NCBI GenBank assembly: GCA_016191115.1
Contig: JACPPG010000034.1
Span: forward strand, 1-64,000
Length of the DNA stretch: 64,000 nucleotides
Source: Planctomycetia bacterium
GTDB lineage: Bacteria > Planctomycetota > Planctomycetia > Pirellulales > JACPPG01
Direction of reading: 5' to 3'
Of this stretch, positions 28,325 through 39,664 are shown piece after piece (position 1 is the first letter of the stretch; each line of letters starts with the position of its first letter). Both the position numbers and the translations under genes were made by a program. The notes below the pieces were generated by a model. It was not told where the DNA came from. It made no database searches and saw only the letters and a list, made by a program, of their open reading frames with translations.

Positions 28325-29311
28325 CTACCGCTCGATCTGGAGGTTCGGCAGCTTCTCGAGAAGTCGGTCGATTGCAGCGTCCGAAACGCGCGTGCCTTTG
28401 ACTGAAAGCACTTGAAGCAACTCCGGCTGGCGGCTAACGCGAGCCAGGGTCTCATCGGTGATCTTCGTGTCGTTGAGAACCAAGCGTGTCAGGTGCTTCA
28501 ATCCTTCGAGGTGTGCGGTGCCCGCATCCGAGATCGCGGTATGTTCAAGCCGCAGGATGCGCAGCCGCGGCAGCCACTTGAACACGCGCATTCCCTTGTC
28601 GGTAATCTGGGACCGGCTGACCCACAGAGTGTGCAAATTGGGCAGATATTCAAGCACGGCAAGTCCGGCGTCTGTAAACTGCGGACCGCCCACGCCAAGC
28701 TCTTCGAGGCCGACCATGGAGGCCAGCAGCCGCAGGCCATCGTCAGTGACCTTGTCGTTCGTCGGTCTCAACCTCAAACTCTTCAGATGGTGCAATTTGC
28801 TTAAGATTTTGAGGCCCTCGTCTGAAAGCGTGCCGCGCATCTCGTCGAAGAGGAGCCATTCCAGGTCAAGCATGCCCTCGCACATGCGCGCGGCCTCGTC
28901 GGTAAACGGGACCGTTCCCATAGTGAGTGACCGTAGCTTCGTCAATCCTGAAAGGTGTCGGACGCCGTCGCCGGTGAACCGTGAGCCGACGCCGACATTG
29001 AGCTTGCGAAGATCCCGGAGCGTGCCGATGACTTCTAACGACTTGTCGGTGAACATGATCGGCGGGGGTGGGCCGTCAAGCACAATCGGCCCCTGGAGCG
29101 ACAGCGTCTCGAGAGTCTTCAATGCTGCGAGACGCGCGATACCTTCGTCCGTTACTTGAGTGCCAGCGATGCCGAGTCCCCTCAATTTCGTGAGGCCGGC
29201 TAATCCCCTTTCCCTCCCGAGGAGCTGCTGCCGGCGATTCGACAGTTGCTGGCCGGCCATCCGGGGGCGACGTAGTCGCGGGACGGAACAAGCGGCTGCT
29301 TGGCTCGGCAC
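28325..29311 (-). CDS. Leucine-rich repeat protein, possibly 5'-truncated
   Basis: 328 residues made almost entirely of leucine-rich repeats from about residue 38 onward, each with the pattern 'L..L.L..T.ITDxGL..L' (GLGIAGTQVTDEGIARL, LWVSRSQITDKGMRVF, LRLEHTAISDAGTAHL and others, about ten units). The first ~35 residues are basic and contain no signal peptide or membrane segment, unlike the LRR protein at 186-767. The true start may be lost or lie at a later Met. It probably mediates protein-protein contacts. It is downstream of cpaF on the same strand, 173 bases away. Confidence 0.65.
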   Translation of the reverse strand: MPSQAAACSVPRLRRPRMAGQQLSNRRQQLLGRERGLAGLTKLRGLGIAGTQVTDEGIARLAALKTLETLSLQGPIVLDGPPPPIMFTDKSLEVIGTLRDLRKLNVGVGSRFTGDGVRHLSGLTKLRSLTMGTVPFTDEAARMCEGMLDLEWLLFDEMRGTLSDEGLKILSKLHHLKSLRLRPTNDKVTDDGLRLLASMVGLEELGVGGPQFTDAGLAVLEYLPNLHTLWVSRSQITDKGMRVFKWLPRLRILRLEHTAISDAGTAHLEGLKHLTRLVLNDTKITDETLARVSRQPELLQVLSVKGTRVSDAAIDRLLEKLPNLQIER

Positions 29312-29484
29312 TGCGAGCCCGATCCTACTCGTGCAAGTGCCGCGAAATCCTCCTCCGCGCGATTCTGGTGCTCAAGGAGTTTTTCAAGCCTCGATTACCG
29401 AGGCGCCGCTGGCCGAACGCCATTCGTTGCGGGCGATCATCGGCCTGCGGTAGACGCCCGACTTCACGACGCTGCCGCCGGGGG

Positions 29485-30954
29485 CTACGCCTCGAGAAGC
29501 ACGCGCGGCTGGAACAGGTCGTCCGGCAGGGGAACGCCGGCGACTTGAAAAGCGCGCACGTGCCGGCTGACCGCGCCGGTAGCGACAAAACGCCCGTAGC
29601 ACTTCCCGGCCGTGTCCACGCCTTGCTTTTCGAAGGCGAACAGGTCCTCAAGGGCGATCCGCTCTTCCTCCGTTCCCGTCACCTCCGCGATGCTCACCAC
29701 GCGCCGCACCCCGCCCGGCAGACGCGCCACTTGCACGACGACGTCGATGGCCGAGGCAATCTGCTGGCGAACCGCCGGCAGGGGAAGCTCCGCGGAGGCC
29801 AGCACGACCATCGTCTCCAGCCGCAGCAGCGCGTCGCGCGGTGAATTCGCGTGCAGCGTGGTCATCGATCCTTCGTGCCCCGTGTTCATGGCCTGCAACA
29901 TGTCGAGCGCTTCTTCGCCACGGCATTCGCCGATGACGATGCGGTCCGGCCGCATCCGCAAGGCGTTGCGCACCAGGCCGCGAATCGTCACTTCGCCCTT
30001 GTCCTCGACGTTGGCCGGGCGCGCTTCCAGCCGGCCGACGTGCCGTTGCTGCAAGTGGAGCTCGGCGGCGTCCTCGATCGTTACGATCCGTTCGCGCGGC
30101 GGAATGAAGCTGGAAAGGGCGTTCAAAATCGTCGTCTTGCCGCTCCCCGTCCCCCCGCTAATCAGTATGTTCAAGCGGGCAATGACCGCGGACCTGAGAT
30201 AAAGCAGCATCTGGGGGCTGATCGCCTTGAAGGATTCCAATGCCGCGACCGTCAGGGGATTCTTGCCGAATCGGCGGATGCTGACCATCGGGCCGTCAAC
30301 CGCCAACGGTGGGATGACCGCGTTGAAGCGCGATCCGTCCGGCAGCCGCGCGTCGACCATGGGGGAGGATTGATCGATTCGCCGCCCGATGCGCGACACG
30401 ATGCGCCTGATGACGTCCATCAAGTGCATCTCATCGCGGAAGTGCACGTCGATTTCCTCGAGCACCCCCGCGCGCTCGACGTACACCGTGTCCAGACCGT
30501 TAATCAGGACGTCGCTGACGGTCGGGTCGCGCAGCAGCGGCTCGAGAGGCCCGAATCCCAGGATGTCGTCGAGCAGCTCGGTGACGAGCTTCTCTTGCTG
30601 GACGAAGGTCAAAAGATCGCTGTCGGTCCGCACGAGCTGCTCGAGAACGGATCGGATGCGCGGGCGCCGCTCCTCCTCGGACAGTTGGTCGATGGCCTGG
30701 GGCTCGACCCGCTCCACGAATAGCTTGTGGATCCGCCGCCGTGCCTTGTCCATTACCGCCTGGGGGTCTCCCGCGGGGCCAGGCGTCGGCAGGCGCGCGC
30801 AGGCCGACAACCTGTCAGGCACGTCCGCCGCTTCACCGGCGGGGTCGGCCTCGTCCAGGACCGGGGCCGTCACCGCGTCGCGCCGCGCCGCTTCCGTGGC
30901 GTCGCGAAGCTTACGCGCGCCTTGAACGCCCTTGATGAATTGGTCGAGGTCCAT
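29485..30954 (-). CDS. cpaF: Tad/Flp pilus assembly ATPase CpaF (TadA)
   Basis: 489 residues of the secretion ATPase (VirB11/GspE) superfamily, CpaF/TadA branch. An N-terminal helical part (1-150) leads into the FGPLEPLLRDPTVSDVLING block typical of CpaF (in part FGPLEPLLRD), then Walker A GGTGSGKTT near residue 265, the Asp box IVTIEDAAEL, the Walker B RMRPDRIVIGECRG and the His box LHANSPRDAL. It powers assembly of Flp pili at the cytoplasmic membrane. It is divergent from cpaE, and the MITE-like element E2 lies 37 bases upstream of its start codon. The TadB/TadC partners are not adjacent. Confidence 0.95.
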   Translation of the reverse strand: MDLDQFIKGVQGARKLRDATEAARRDAVTAPVLDEADPAGEAADVPDRLSACARLPTPGPAGDPQAVMDKARRRIHKLFVERVEPQAIDQLSEEERRPRIRSVLEQLVRTDSDLLTFVQQEKLVTELLDDILGFGPLEPLLRDPTVSDVLINGLDTVYVERAGVLEEIDVHFRDEMHLMDVIRRIVSRIGRRIDQSSPMVDARLPDGSRFNAVIPPLAVDGPMVSIRRFGKNPLTVAALESFKAISPQMLLYLRSAVIARLNILISGGTGSGKTTILNALSSFIPPRERIVTIEDAAELHLQQRHVGRLEARPANVEDKGEVTIRGLVRNALRMRPDRIVIGECRGEEALDMLQAMNTGHEGSMTTLHANSPRDALLRLETMVVLASAELPLPAVRQQIASAIDVVVQVARLPGGVRRVVSIAEVTGTEEERIALEDLFAFEKQGVDTAGKCYGRFVATGAVSRHVRAFQVAGVPLPDDLFQPRVLLEA

Positions 30955-31334
30955 TGGGTTAATCTCCCTTCAAACCTACTACCGCGATGGGCAGGAGAAC
31001 TGCAATGTCCTGGGAGAGGGGGTCAGGCACATTTTTCGGCCGAACGTCTTTCGGAAGAATTGAGAACCGCCTGTGCCGAAAAATGAGCCAGACCCCGGAC
31101 TTTGCAGTTCTCCTGCCGCGATGGGGGAGACCACGTCACCAACGCGCGTCATTCCTGGAACGCCCCATCGATACAACGCGCACGAGACGCGCATCTGGGC
31201 GCGCGGCATTCAACAGACGATCGGCTACCTCTAGACCGCGCATTCGCCCTGTTTGACAAGGCGGCGAGGCCAAGCAACAGTTGCGCGCCGGAAAACCTCG
31301 GGGCGAAACGCGCGGCGCGGACGGTTGCACCTGC
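30955..31334. other. Divergent cpaF-cpaE intergenic region containing E2
   Basis: This 380-base gap between divergent Tad genes must hold both promoters. It contains element E2 (30992-31115). A TTGACA hexamer near 31253 has only a poor -10 partner (AACAGT) at 17 bases, so no promoter is called. Confidence 0.6.
30992..31115 (-). mobile_element. MITE-like element E2, 124 bp, with 10-bp target duplication
   Basis: The reverse complement is about 93% identical to E1. The right terminal repeat is CAGGAGAACTGCAAAGTC when read on the minus strand; the left one has a single A-to-T change (CAGGAGAACTGCAATGTC). Perfect direct repeats CCGCGATGGG flank it at 30982-30991 and 31116-31125. It lies 37 bases upstream of the cpaF start codon. 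Confidence 0.88.
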
Positions 31335-32519
31335 ATGTTTCCACTTAACGTCATTCTGGTGGGGGTTTCCGAAGAGCTCGCCCCGCGGCTCCGCCGCGAC
31401 TTGTGCAACTTGCTTGTGACGATCGAGGCGGAGTTCCCCGACGCCACGAGCGCCGTCACCGCCCTGCGGGCGTCGCGCCAGACGATTCGCCTGCTGATCG
31501 TCGAGCCGGCCGCGGAGACCGGTCCAGCGGCGCTGCGCCAGCTCAGCGGCGGTCTCTTGGATTGGCCCATTCTGGCCTTGGTCGACGCCCGGCAGGATCC
31601 CTCGGCCGCGATCCGCGCCAATCGCAATGGCGCCGACCAGGTCGTCCCCTTGCCGGTGGACGCGCACGACCTGGGCGAGGCGTTGAATTGCATCGGGGCG
31701 GAATTCGGCTCGTTGGCCCGGGCCTGTCGCGTGGTCGCCGTAACGGGAACGCAGGGCGGGTGTGGATCGACCACCGTGGCCCTGACTCTCGCCTATCAGT
31801 TCGCGACGGCCCACGATCGCCACGCGATCCTCGTGGAAATGGCGGAACAGATGGGCGTGGTGGCCTCGAACCTCAACATCGAGCCGAAGTTCACGCTCGC
31901 GGACTTGATCAACGATATCGAGCACGTGGACGCGCAGGTCGCGCAGCGGGCGTTGAACTCCGTCTGCCACAAGTTCGAGGTCCTCGCGTCCTGTGGCGGC
32001 ATCGTGCAATACAAATCGGCCCTCGTCCCCGCCGCCTTGCGGATCGTCGAATGCACGCGGCGCCTGTCCGAAGTCCTGGTGCTCGACGTGCCGTGCACGT
32101 TCAGCGATCTGCAATTCGAGCTGCTCGGCGTCGCCGACGAAGTCGTGCTGGTATGCGAGCAAAGCATCTCATCCTTGAGAACCTTGAAGCTGATGATCGA
32201 CGCCTTGCAGCCGGCGCGCCCCCTGGAATCCATTCATCCCGTCCTGAATCGGTACGATGCCGGCATCGCGGGCCTGGGTGAGCACAAGTTGCGCAAGGCG
32301 TTGGGGCTGCAAAAGGTCTTGGCCATTCCGGACGATCGGGCATCGGCCATGGCGGCCATCAATCAAGGCCGGCCGATCCAACTTGCCGCCCGCCGGTCCC
32401 CCATGGTCGAGGCGATCGACGGTCTGGCCGCGAGCGTGCTACACGTCGAGTCCGAGCCACGCCCGCCCGAGAGCCGATCCGGCTTGCTGAAACAGTTGCT
32501 GCACGCATTTACACGGTGA
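31335..32519 (+). CDS. cpaE: CpaE/TadZ-like pilus localisation ATPase
   Basis: 394 residues from ATG 31335. The N-terminal ~130 residues form a receiver-like domain (LNVILVGVSEELAPRL ... LIVEPAAETG) without the usual phosphoacceptor pattern. The C-terminal ParA/MinD-type ATPase has the loop GTQGGCGSTTVA, where the signature lysine of the deviant Walker A motif is replaced, and VLVLDVPCTF as Walker B. TadZ/CpaE proteins place the Tad machinery at a cell pole. The stop overlaps a possible GTG start of the next gene, and the two-component gene that follows is read from the same strand. Confidence 0.87.
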   Translation: MFPLNVILVGVSEELAPRLRRDLCNLLVTIEAEFPDATSAVTALRASRQTIRLLIVEPAAETGPAALRQLSGGLLDWPILALVDARQDPSAAIRANRNGADQVVPLPVDAHDLGEALNCIGAEFGSLARACRVVAVTGTQGGCGSTTVALTLAYQFATAHDRHAILVEMAEQMGVVASNLNIEPKFTLADLINDIEHVDAQVAQRALNSVCHKFEVLASCGGIVQYKSALVPAALRIVECTRRLSEVLVLDVPCTFSDLQFELLGVADEVVLVCEQSISSLRTLKLMIDALQPARPLESIHPVLNRYDAGIAGLGEHKLRKALGLQKVLAIPDDRASAMAAINQGRPIQLAARRSPMVEAIDGLAASVLHVESEPRPPESRSGLLKQLLHAFTR

Positions 32520-32530
32520 GGTCGCCCTAT

Positions 32531-33250
32531 ATGGCATCACGGACCGCGAAACTCTTGCACGTCGAGGACGACCCGATCGAGCAGCGCGTGTTGGCCCATC
32601 GATTGGGAAGTCTTGCCGACCTGCATTTCGACATCACCACGGCGACGACGGAATCCGCTGCCCTGCGGTGCCTGGACGCGCAACCCTTCGACGTCGTCGT
32701 GCTGGACTATCAACTGGAGGAGGGAGACGGCTTGCACCTGCTGCGCGCGATACGCGGGCGAGACGCGCTCATTCCCGTCATCGCCATATCCGGAGTGGCA
32801 ACCTCGGAAGTCGCGATGGATCTGATTCAATCCGGCGCGGATGACTACTTTCAAAAGGGCGAGGTCGTTCCCGAGCGACTCGTGCAGAGCATCCGCGTGG
32901 CGCTGCGACGGACCGAGAGCGTCAGAAAACGGACGGCGGCGTTCGACGCGCCGAGCGAGGTCCAGGTCGAAGAGCGAATCCTGGACCTGTGTCGAAGCTA
33001 CGGAGCGGTCTCCGGCACGCGGATCACGCAAATGTTGGACGAGGCCGAGGCCGCCTGGCGCAGGGCCGGATGCGACGCGCCGCACCTCGAGCGGATATTC
33101 GACGCCGCGTGCCAAAAGCTCGACGCGGAACGGACCTTCGGGGTCTTCCCCGCCGGCCGCGTAGTCCGCCCCCTGCTACTGGAAATGAGCCTGCGGATCG
33201 CGGGTGGGCAAGCCCGCGACACGTTCCACGGGCAGGCAAGCGTGATCTGA
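32531..33250 (+). CDS. Response regulator with unrecognised C-terminal domain
   Basis: 239 residues from ATG 32531, preceded by GGTGAGG; a GTG at 32516 that overlaps the cpaE stop is the alternative start. Residues 1-130 form a receiver domain: acidic pair in HVEDDP, phosphoacceptor Asp in VVVLDYQLEEGDG, Ser/Thr in VIAISG and Lys in YFQKGE. The C-terminal ~100 residues (VQVEERILDLCRSYGAVSG...) are helical and do not match a DNA-binding or GGDEF output that I know. It is coupled with cpaE upstream and the HPt gene downstream, so it may control the Tad machinery. Confidence 0.85.
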   Translation: MASRTAKLLHVEDDPIEQRVLAHRLGSLADLHFDITTATTESAALRCLDAQPFDVVVLDYQLEEGDGLHLLRAIRGRDALIPVIAISGVATSEVAMDLIQSGADDYFQKGEVVPERLVQSIRVALRRTESVRKRTAAFDAPSEVQVEERILDLCRSYGAVSGTRITQMLDEAEAAWRRAGCDAPHLERIFDAACQKLDAERTFGVFPAGRVVRPLLLEMSLRIAGGQARDTFHGQASVI

Positions 33251-33300
33251 CCAGCCATCCACTCGGACTACCAGCGCGACCCTCACATAGGGGAAAAGCC

Positions 33301-33756
33301 ATGCCACCACTAGACGCCGCGAACAGCCCGGCGGCAAGCTCGCCAGCCACGAACAGGAACGTTCCGGGGCAGGCGTCCGCCAGCGCGTTCGACCGCGAGA
33401 CGGCGCTTCGCGGCGTGGGAGGCGACGAAGCGTTCTTGAGGGAAATATCGCAAATGTTTCTCGACCTCGGACCCAACTTGCTCACCAAAGCGAAGGACAC
33501 CGTGGCTTGCCGCGACCTCGCGAATGTCAAGCGCGCCGCTCACGCCTTGAAGGGGGCTGTCAGCAATCTCGGGGCAAAGGCCGTCACCGCCGCGGCGGTC
33601 TCGCTCGAGGAAATAGCCCACGCGGGCAACATCGCGGCTCTGGACGGCGCGTACGCCGAGCTCGAACGCGAGGTCGACCGAATCCGCCGGGAATTGAGCG
33701 ACTTCGTCGCCGGCTCCGTCCGGCAGCGGATGCCCGCGATCGCGGACCAGGGCTGA
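33301..33756 (+). CDS. Histidine phosphotransfer (HPt) domain protein
   Basis: 151 residues from ATG 33301. After a Pro/Ala/Ser-rich tail (1-30) comes a four-helix HPt domain with RAAHALKGAVSNLGA, the phosphorylatable His being in AHALKG. It would relay phosphate between the receiver domains of the hybrid kinases and a response regulator. It lies 50 bases downstream of the response-regulator gene, and two hybrid kinases without HPt domains of their own are encoded at 35-42 kb, which makes it a likely relay partner. Confidence 0.88.
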   Translation: MPPLDAANSPAASSPATNRNVPGQASASAFDRETALRGVGGDEAFLREISQMFLDLGPNLLTKAKDTVACRDLANVKRAAHALKGAVSNLGAKAVTAAAVSLEEIAHAGNIAALDGAYAELEREVDRIRRELSDFVAGSVRQRMPAIADQG

Positions 33757-33784
33757 CGGACAGGTTGTCAACGCCCCGCACGAT

Positions 33785-34384
33785 CTAGGGCGATGCCTCG
33801 CCCTTGGAGCCCGGCTCCGCATCCGTCGCCGGACGCCGCCAGTCCTTGCCGCTCCCTGGCGCCAGCCTGACCGACAAGGGCGGCACGTCGTAGGTCAAGG
33901 GACCGACGTCATTCGTATTCTCGCGAACCTCCTTGACGACATACTCCTGCCCGACGTTGTGCTCCACGGTCGCCACCAAGGATTGACGGCCCAGTGGCAC
34001 GCCGGTCACCAGGAACGCCCCTTTCGCGTCAGTCAACGCGGCGCGCCGGGGGTCGGTTGCCAAGAAGATCTTGACGCCCGGCAATGGGGCGCCGGCGGCA
34101 TCGAGGAGACGCCCCCTGATTTCACCGGTCGGGGCCTGAAGCGCCCACAACACGCCCATCGTGCCGATGGCGGCGGCGAAAATGGCCGCCGCGGCCGCGG
34201 CCGCTTGCAGCCGTCGACGCCGCGGGCTCGTCCGCGGTGAAGGAGCCGTGGCGTCTTCCGTCTGGTCGCTCGCGACGCGAACCTCATCCAACCAATCGCT
34301 GAACGCGCCGGGCAACGCCTCTTGCACCACGGGTTCGGCGGTGGCAACGTGTCCGGGGGCGCTATGATCCATGGACTCACTCAT
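33785..34384 (-). CDS. Membrane protein with a carboxypeptidase-regulatory-like domain
   Basis: 199 residues from ATG 34384, overlapping the stop of the pilin-lectin gene as ATGA. An acidic N-terminal part (1-60) is followed by a basic segment and a membrane helix at about 60-80 (AAAAAAAIFAAAIGTMGVLWAL, 22 residues; core IFAAAIGTMGVLWAL). An extracytoplasmic CarboxypepD_reg-like beta-sandwich follows (GEIRGRLLDAAGAPLPGVKI, in part GRLLDAAGAPLPGVKI; then TDAKGAFLVTGVPLG). Its coupling with the pilin-lectin gene suggests that the two work together on the cell surface. Confidence 0.75.
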   Translation of the reverse strand: MSESMDHSAPGHVATAEPVVQEALPGAFSDWLDEVRVASDQTEDATAPSPRTSPRRRRLQAAAAAAAIFAAAIGTMGVLWALQAPTGEIRGRLLDAAGAPLPGVKIFLATDPRRAALTDAKGAFLVTGVPLGRQSLVATVEHNVGQEYVVKEVRENTNDVGPLTYDVPPLSVRLAPGSGKDWRRPATDAEPGSKGEASP

Positions 34385-35184
34385 TTCGGCGTTGTCACCT
34401 GGATGTTGTCGAACGTCGCGTACGTATTGTTCCAACCGCGGAGGCCGATGCCGCCCTTCGTAAAGCTGCCGTCGACGCACGACAGCACCGTTTCGCCGTC
34501 GACCTTGGCGACAATCATCGAGCCCTGCGTCGTCACCTCGATATGGCGTTGCACGCCGAGCCATTTGTACGGCCCCGCGGGGGGCGCCGCGGCCAACGGC
34601 TGGCTCAGCTCGACGCCGTTAACCCACTTGCGAAGGACGAACTCTCCTTTGCCGTAGCCCGGATCGTATTGAAACGAGTAGCCGTTGAACGACTTTTTGA
34701 CCGGATCGGCTGAAACGTGGAAGAAAAGGCCGTATCCCATGCCGGCGGACAACGTCGCGTCCATCGACACGGTGCCGTCCTCGAAGCTCGATCCGTTCGC
34801 GTACGCGCGGACCTCGTTCCAGCCGCTGACCGGTCCCACTTGCAAGGCTCCGTCGGTCACCTTCCACCAGGAGCCGTTCAGGTCCCATCGGCCATTGCTC
34901 TCCTTCGGATTGTTGAAGGAATCGCGGTAGACAAGCTTTCCGGCCGGCGCCGAGCCACCGCCCCCGCCCCCGCCGCTCCCGGTGCCGCTCCCCGTGCCCG
35001 CTGCGTTCGGAGAGCCGGAGATCGCCGGCGGTCCGCTCACGGTGCCTTTTACGGCGGCCCCAACGGCCAGCACGCCCACTCCGGCGGCCGCGCCGATCAT
35101 GCCCAGCAACACGGCGTATTCCGTCGTCGTCGCTCCGCGTCTCGCACCGCGCGGCACACCTCGACGGTTGTTCGCCCATTTCAT
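34381..35184 (-). CDS. Flp-pilin / lectin-like (LamG/DUF1080-type) fusion protein
   Basis: 267 residues. The N-terminus RRG17 | ATTTEYAVLLGMIGAAAG is a class IVb prepilin signal with Glu at +5 and Tyr at +6, followed by the pilin helix. After a Gly/Ser-rich linker (residues ~52-80, with a run of seven glycines) comes a ~185-residue beta-sandwich domain: LVYRDSFNNPKESNGRWDLNG ... WWKVTDGALQV ... YGLFFHVSADP ... GIGLRGWNNTYATFDNIQV (parts shown). This pattern is that of the concanavalin-like DUF1080/LamG carbohydrate-binding fold. It is an unusual pilin with a large adhesin-like head. It overlaps the next gene by four bases. Confidence 0.78.
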   Translation of the reverse strand: MKWANNRRGVPRGARRGATTTEYAVLLGMIGAAAGVGVLAVGAAVKGTVSGPPAISGSPNAAGTGSGTGSGGGGGGGSAPAGKLVYRDSFNNPKESNGRWDLNGSWWKVTDGALQVGPVSGWNEVRAYANGSSFEDGTVSMDATLSAGMGYGLFFHVSADPVKKSFNGYSFQYDPGYGKGEFVLRKWVNGVELSQPLAAAPPAGPYKWLGVQRHIEVTTQGSMIVAKVDGETVLSCVDGSFTKGGIGLRGWNNTYATFDNIQVTTPK

Positions 35185-35341
35185 CTGCCGGCTCTTCCCC
35201 TAAGGCTCGTGTAAAGGACTCCACACAAGCATAGCTGACGCTGGAGAGGCGGATGGAAGGTGCATGCGAGGTCTGGCAATTGGCCGCGGTGTTCACCATG
35301 CCCTCCGGAGCAGGCACCGCTGCGTGCTCAGCGTGGGCCTC

Positions 35342-38392
<3,051 letters not shown>

Positions 38393-38527
38393 TCGTCCTC
38401 CCGCCACGGGGTGCGCCGACCACGCTCAACGCCACGAAAGCGTACCACACGCCCCAGGCGGCGGAGGAACCGGATTACCGCTTCCGGCACCCCCGATCGT
38501 CGCCTGCGCCCGCTGGCCGCTCGTACG

Positions 38528-39664
38528 TTATGGGAATCCCGTTGGAGAAAGCCGATCCCTCGGCGGGGACACATCCGTCGATGGATGGAACAATTCGCAC
38601 TCACCGCCGTCATCCGGCATGATTTGGGCGATGGCGCGCATCTCCGGCAGTTGTGACAAGAACATGTCGAGGAGTCGCGGGTCGAAATGCGTTTCCCGGC
38701 GTTCGGCCATCATGGCCGCCACTTCCTGATCGCCGAGCGCCGGGCGATACACGCGATCGTGGGTCAACGCGTCGTACACGTCGACAATTCCCACGATCCG
38801 CGCCGCTTCCGGGATCGCGCCGCCCGTCAAGCCGGCAGGGTACCCCTTGCCGTCCCACCGCTCGTGGTGACAGAGGGCGATTTCCCGCGCCATCCGCAAC
38901 ACCGGGGACGCCGAGCCGCTCAACATTTTCGCCCCCAGGATGGTGTGAGCCTGCATGATCGAGATTTCTTCGGGCGTGAGCTGGCCCGGCTTGCAAAGGA
39001 TGGCATCGGGAATGCCGATCTTGCCGACGTCGTGCATCGCCGCCGCCAACCGTATCTGGTCGATCCGATCGGCGGGCCAGCTCGCCGTCGCGGCCAGCAG
39101 TTCGCTGTACAAGCCCGTCCGCCGGATATGGGCCCCCGTCTCCTCGTCGCGCACCAGCGACGCGGCAACGAGGCGATGGATGGTCTCCTCGTGTGCCCGG
39201 CGGATGGCGCGCGTCTGCTCGCGGACGCGGTCCTCGAGGTGGCGCGTGTATTGGCGGTTCTCGATGACCAGCCCCCGCATCTTTAGACCGTTCCGGACCT
39301 GGATGAGAAGCTCCTCGCGCTCGACCGGCTTGACCAGGTAGCCAAAGGCGCCGTGCGTCAAGGCCCGAACCGCGGCCGACGTATCGGCCTGGCCGGTCAA
39401 CATGAGCGCTGCCACATCCGGGAACTCCTCCTTGATTTGATCGAGCAAGTCGAGCCCCGAGCCGCCGGGCATCCTGATATCCAGGGTCACGACATCGACC
39501 GCGTGCTTTTTGAGGTGCTCCCAACCCGAGGCGGCGTTGTTGGCCGTCGCGAGCGCGTAGCCGGCCTCGCGCAACCACCGCGACAAAAGCTCCCGCACGC
39601 ATTGGTCGTCATCGACAACCAGCAGCCGGGCGCCGCGTTCTTGCTCTTGTTTTACTTCAGGCAT
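38528..39664 (-). CDS. Response regulator with HD-GYP phosphodiesterase domain
   Basis: 378 residues from ATG 39664. Receiver domain (1-120): LLVVDDDQ, phosphoacceptor in VVTLDIRMPGGSG, MLTGQAD, and Lys in YLVKPV. A coiled linker (130-175) leads to an HD-GYP domain with HDVGKIGIPD and HHERWDGKGYPAGL, which holds the HD pair and GYP triplet needed for c-di-GMP hydrolysis. It should lower c-di-GMP when activated. Its start overlaps the end of the upstream hybrid kinase gene by 13 bases, so the two form one unit. Confidence 0.92.
   Translation of the reverse strand: MPEVKQEQERGARLLVVDDDQCVRELLSRWLREAGYALATANNAASGWEHLKKHAVDVVTLDIRMPGGSGLDLLDQIKEEFPDVAALMLTGQADTSAAVRALTHGAFGYLVKPVEREELLIQVRNGLKMRGLVIENRQYTRHLEDRVREQTRAIRRAHEETIHRLVAASLVRDEETGAHIRRTGLYSELLAATASWPADRIDQIRLAAAMHDVGKIGIPDAILCKPGQLTPEEISIMQAHTILGAKMLSGSASPVLRMAREIALCHHERWDGKGYPAGLTGGAIPEAARIVGIVDVYDALTHDRVYRPALGDQEVAAMMAERRETHFDPRLLDMFLSQLPEMRAIAQIMPDDGGECELFHPSTDVSPPRDRLSPTGFP

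Noticed and set aside
29160..29480. Possible relic gene between the LRR protein and cpaF on the plus strand
   Set aside because: Segments such as ITEAPLAERHSLRAIIGLR look protein-like but have no start, no family match and interrupted frames.
31253..31281. TTGACA hexamer as a cpaE promoter
   Set aside because: The -10 position at 17 bases reads AACAGT, too weak to support a call.
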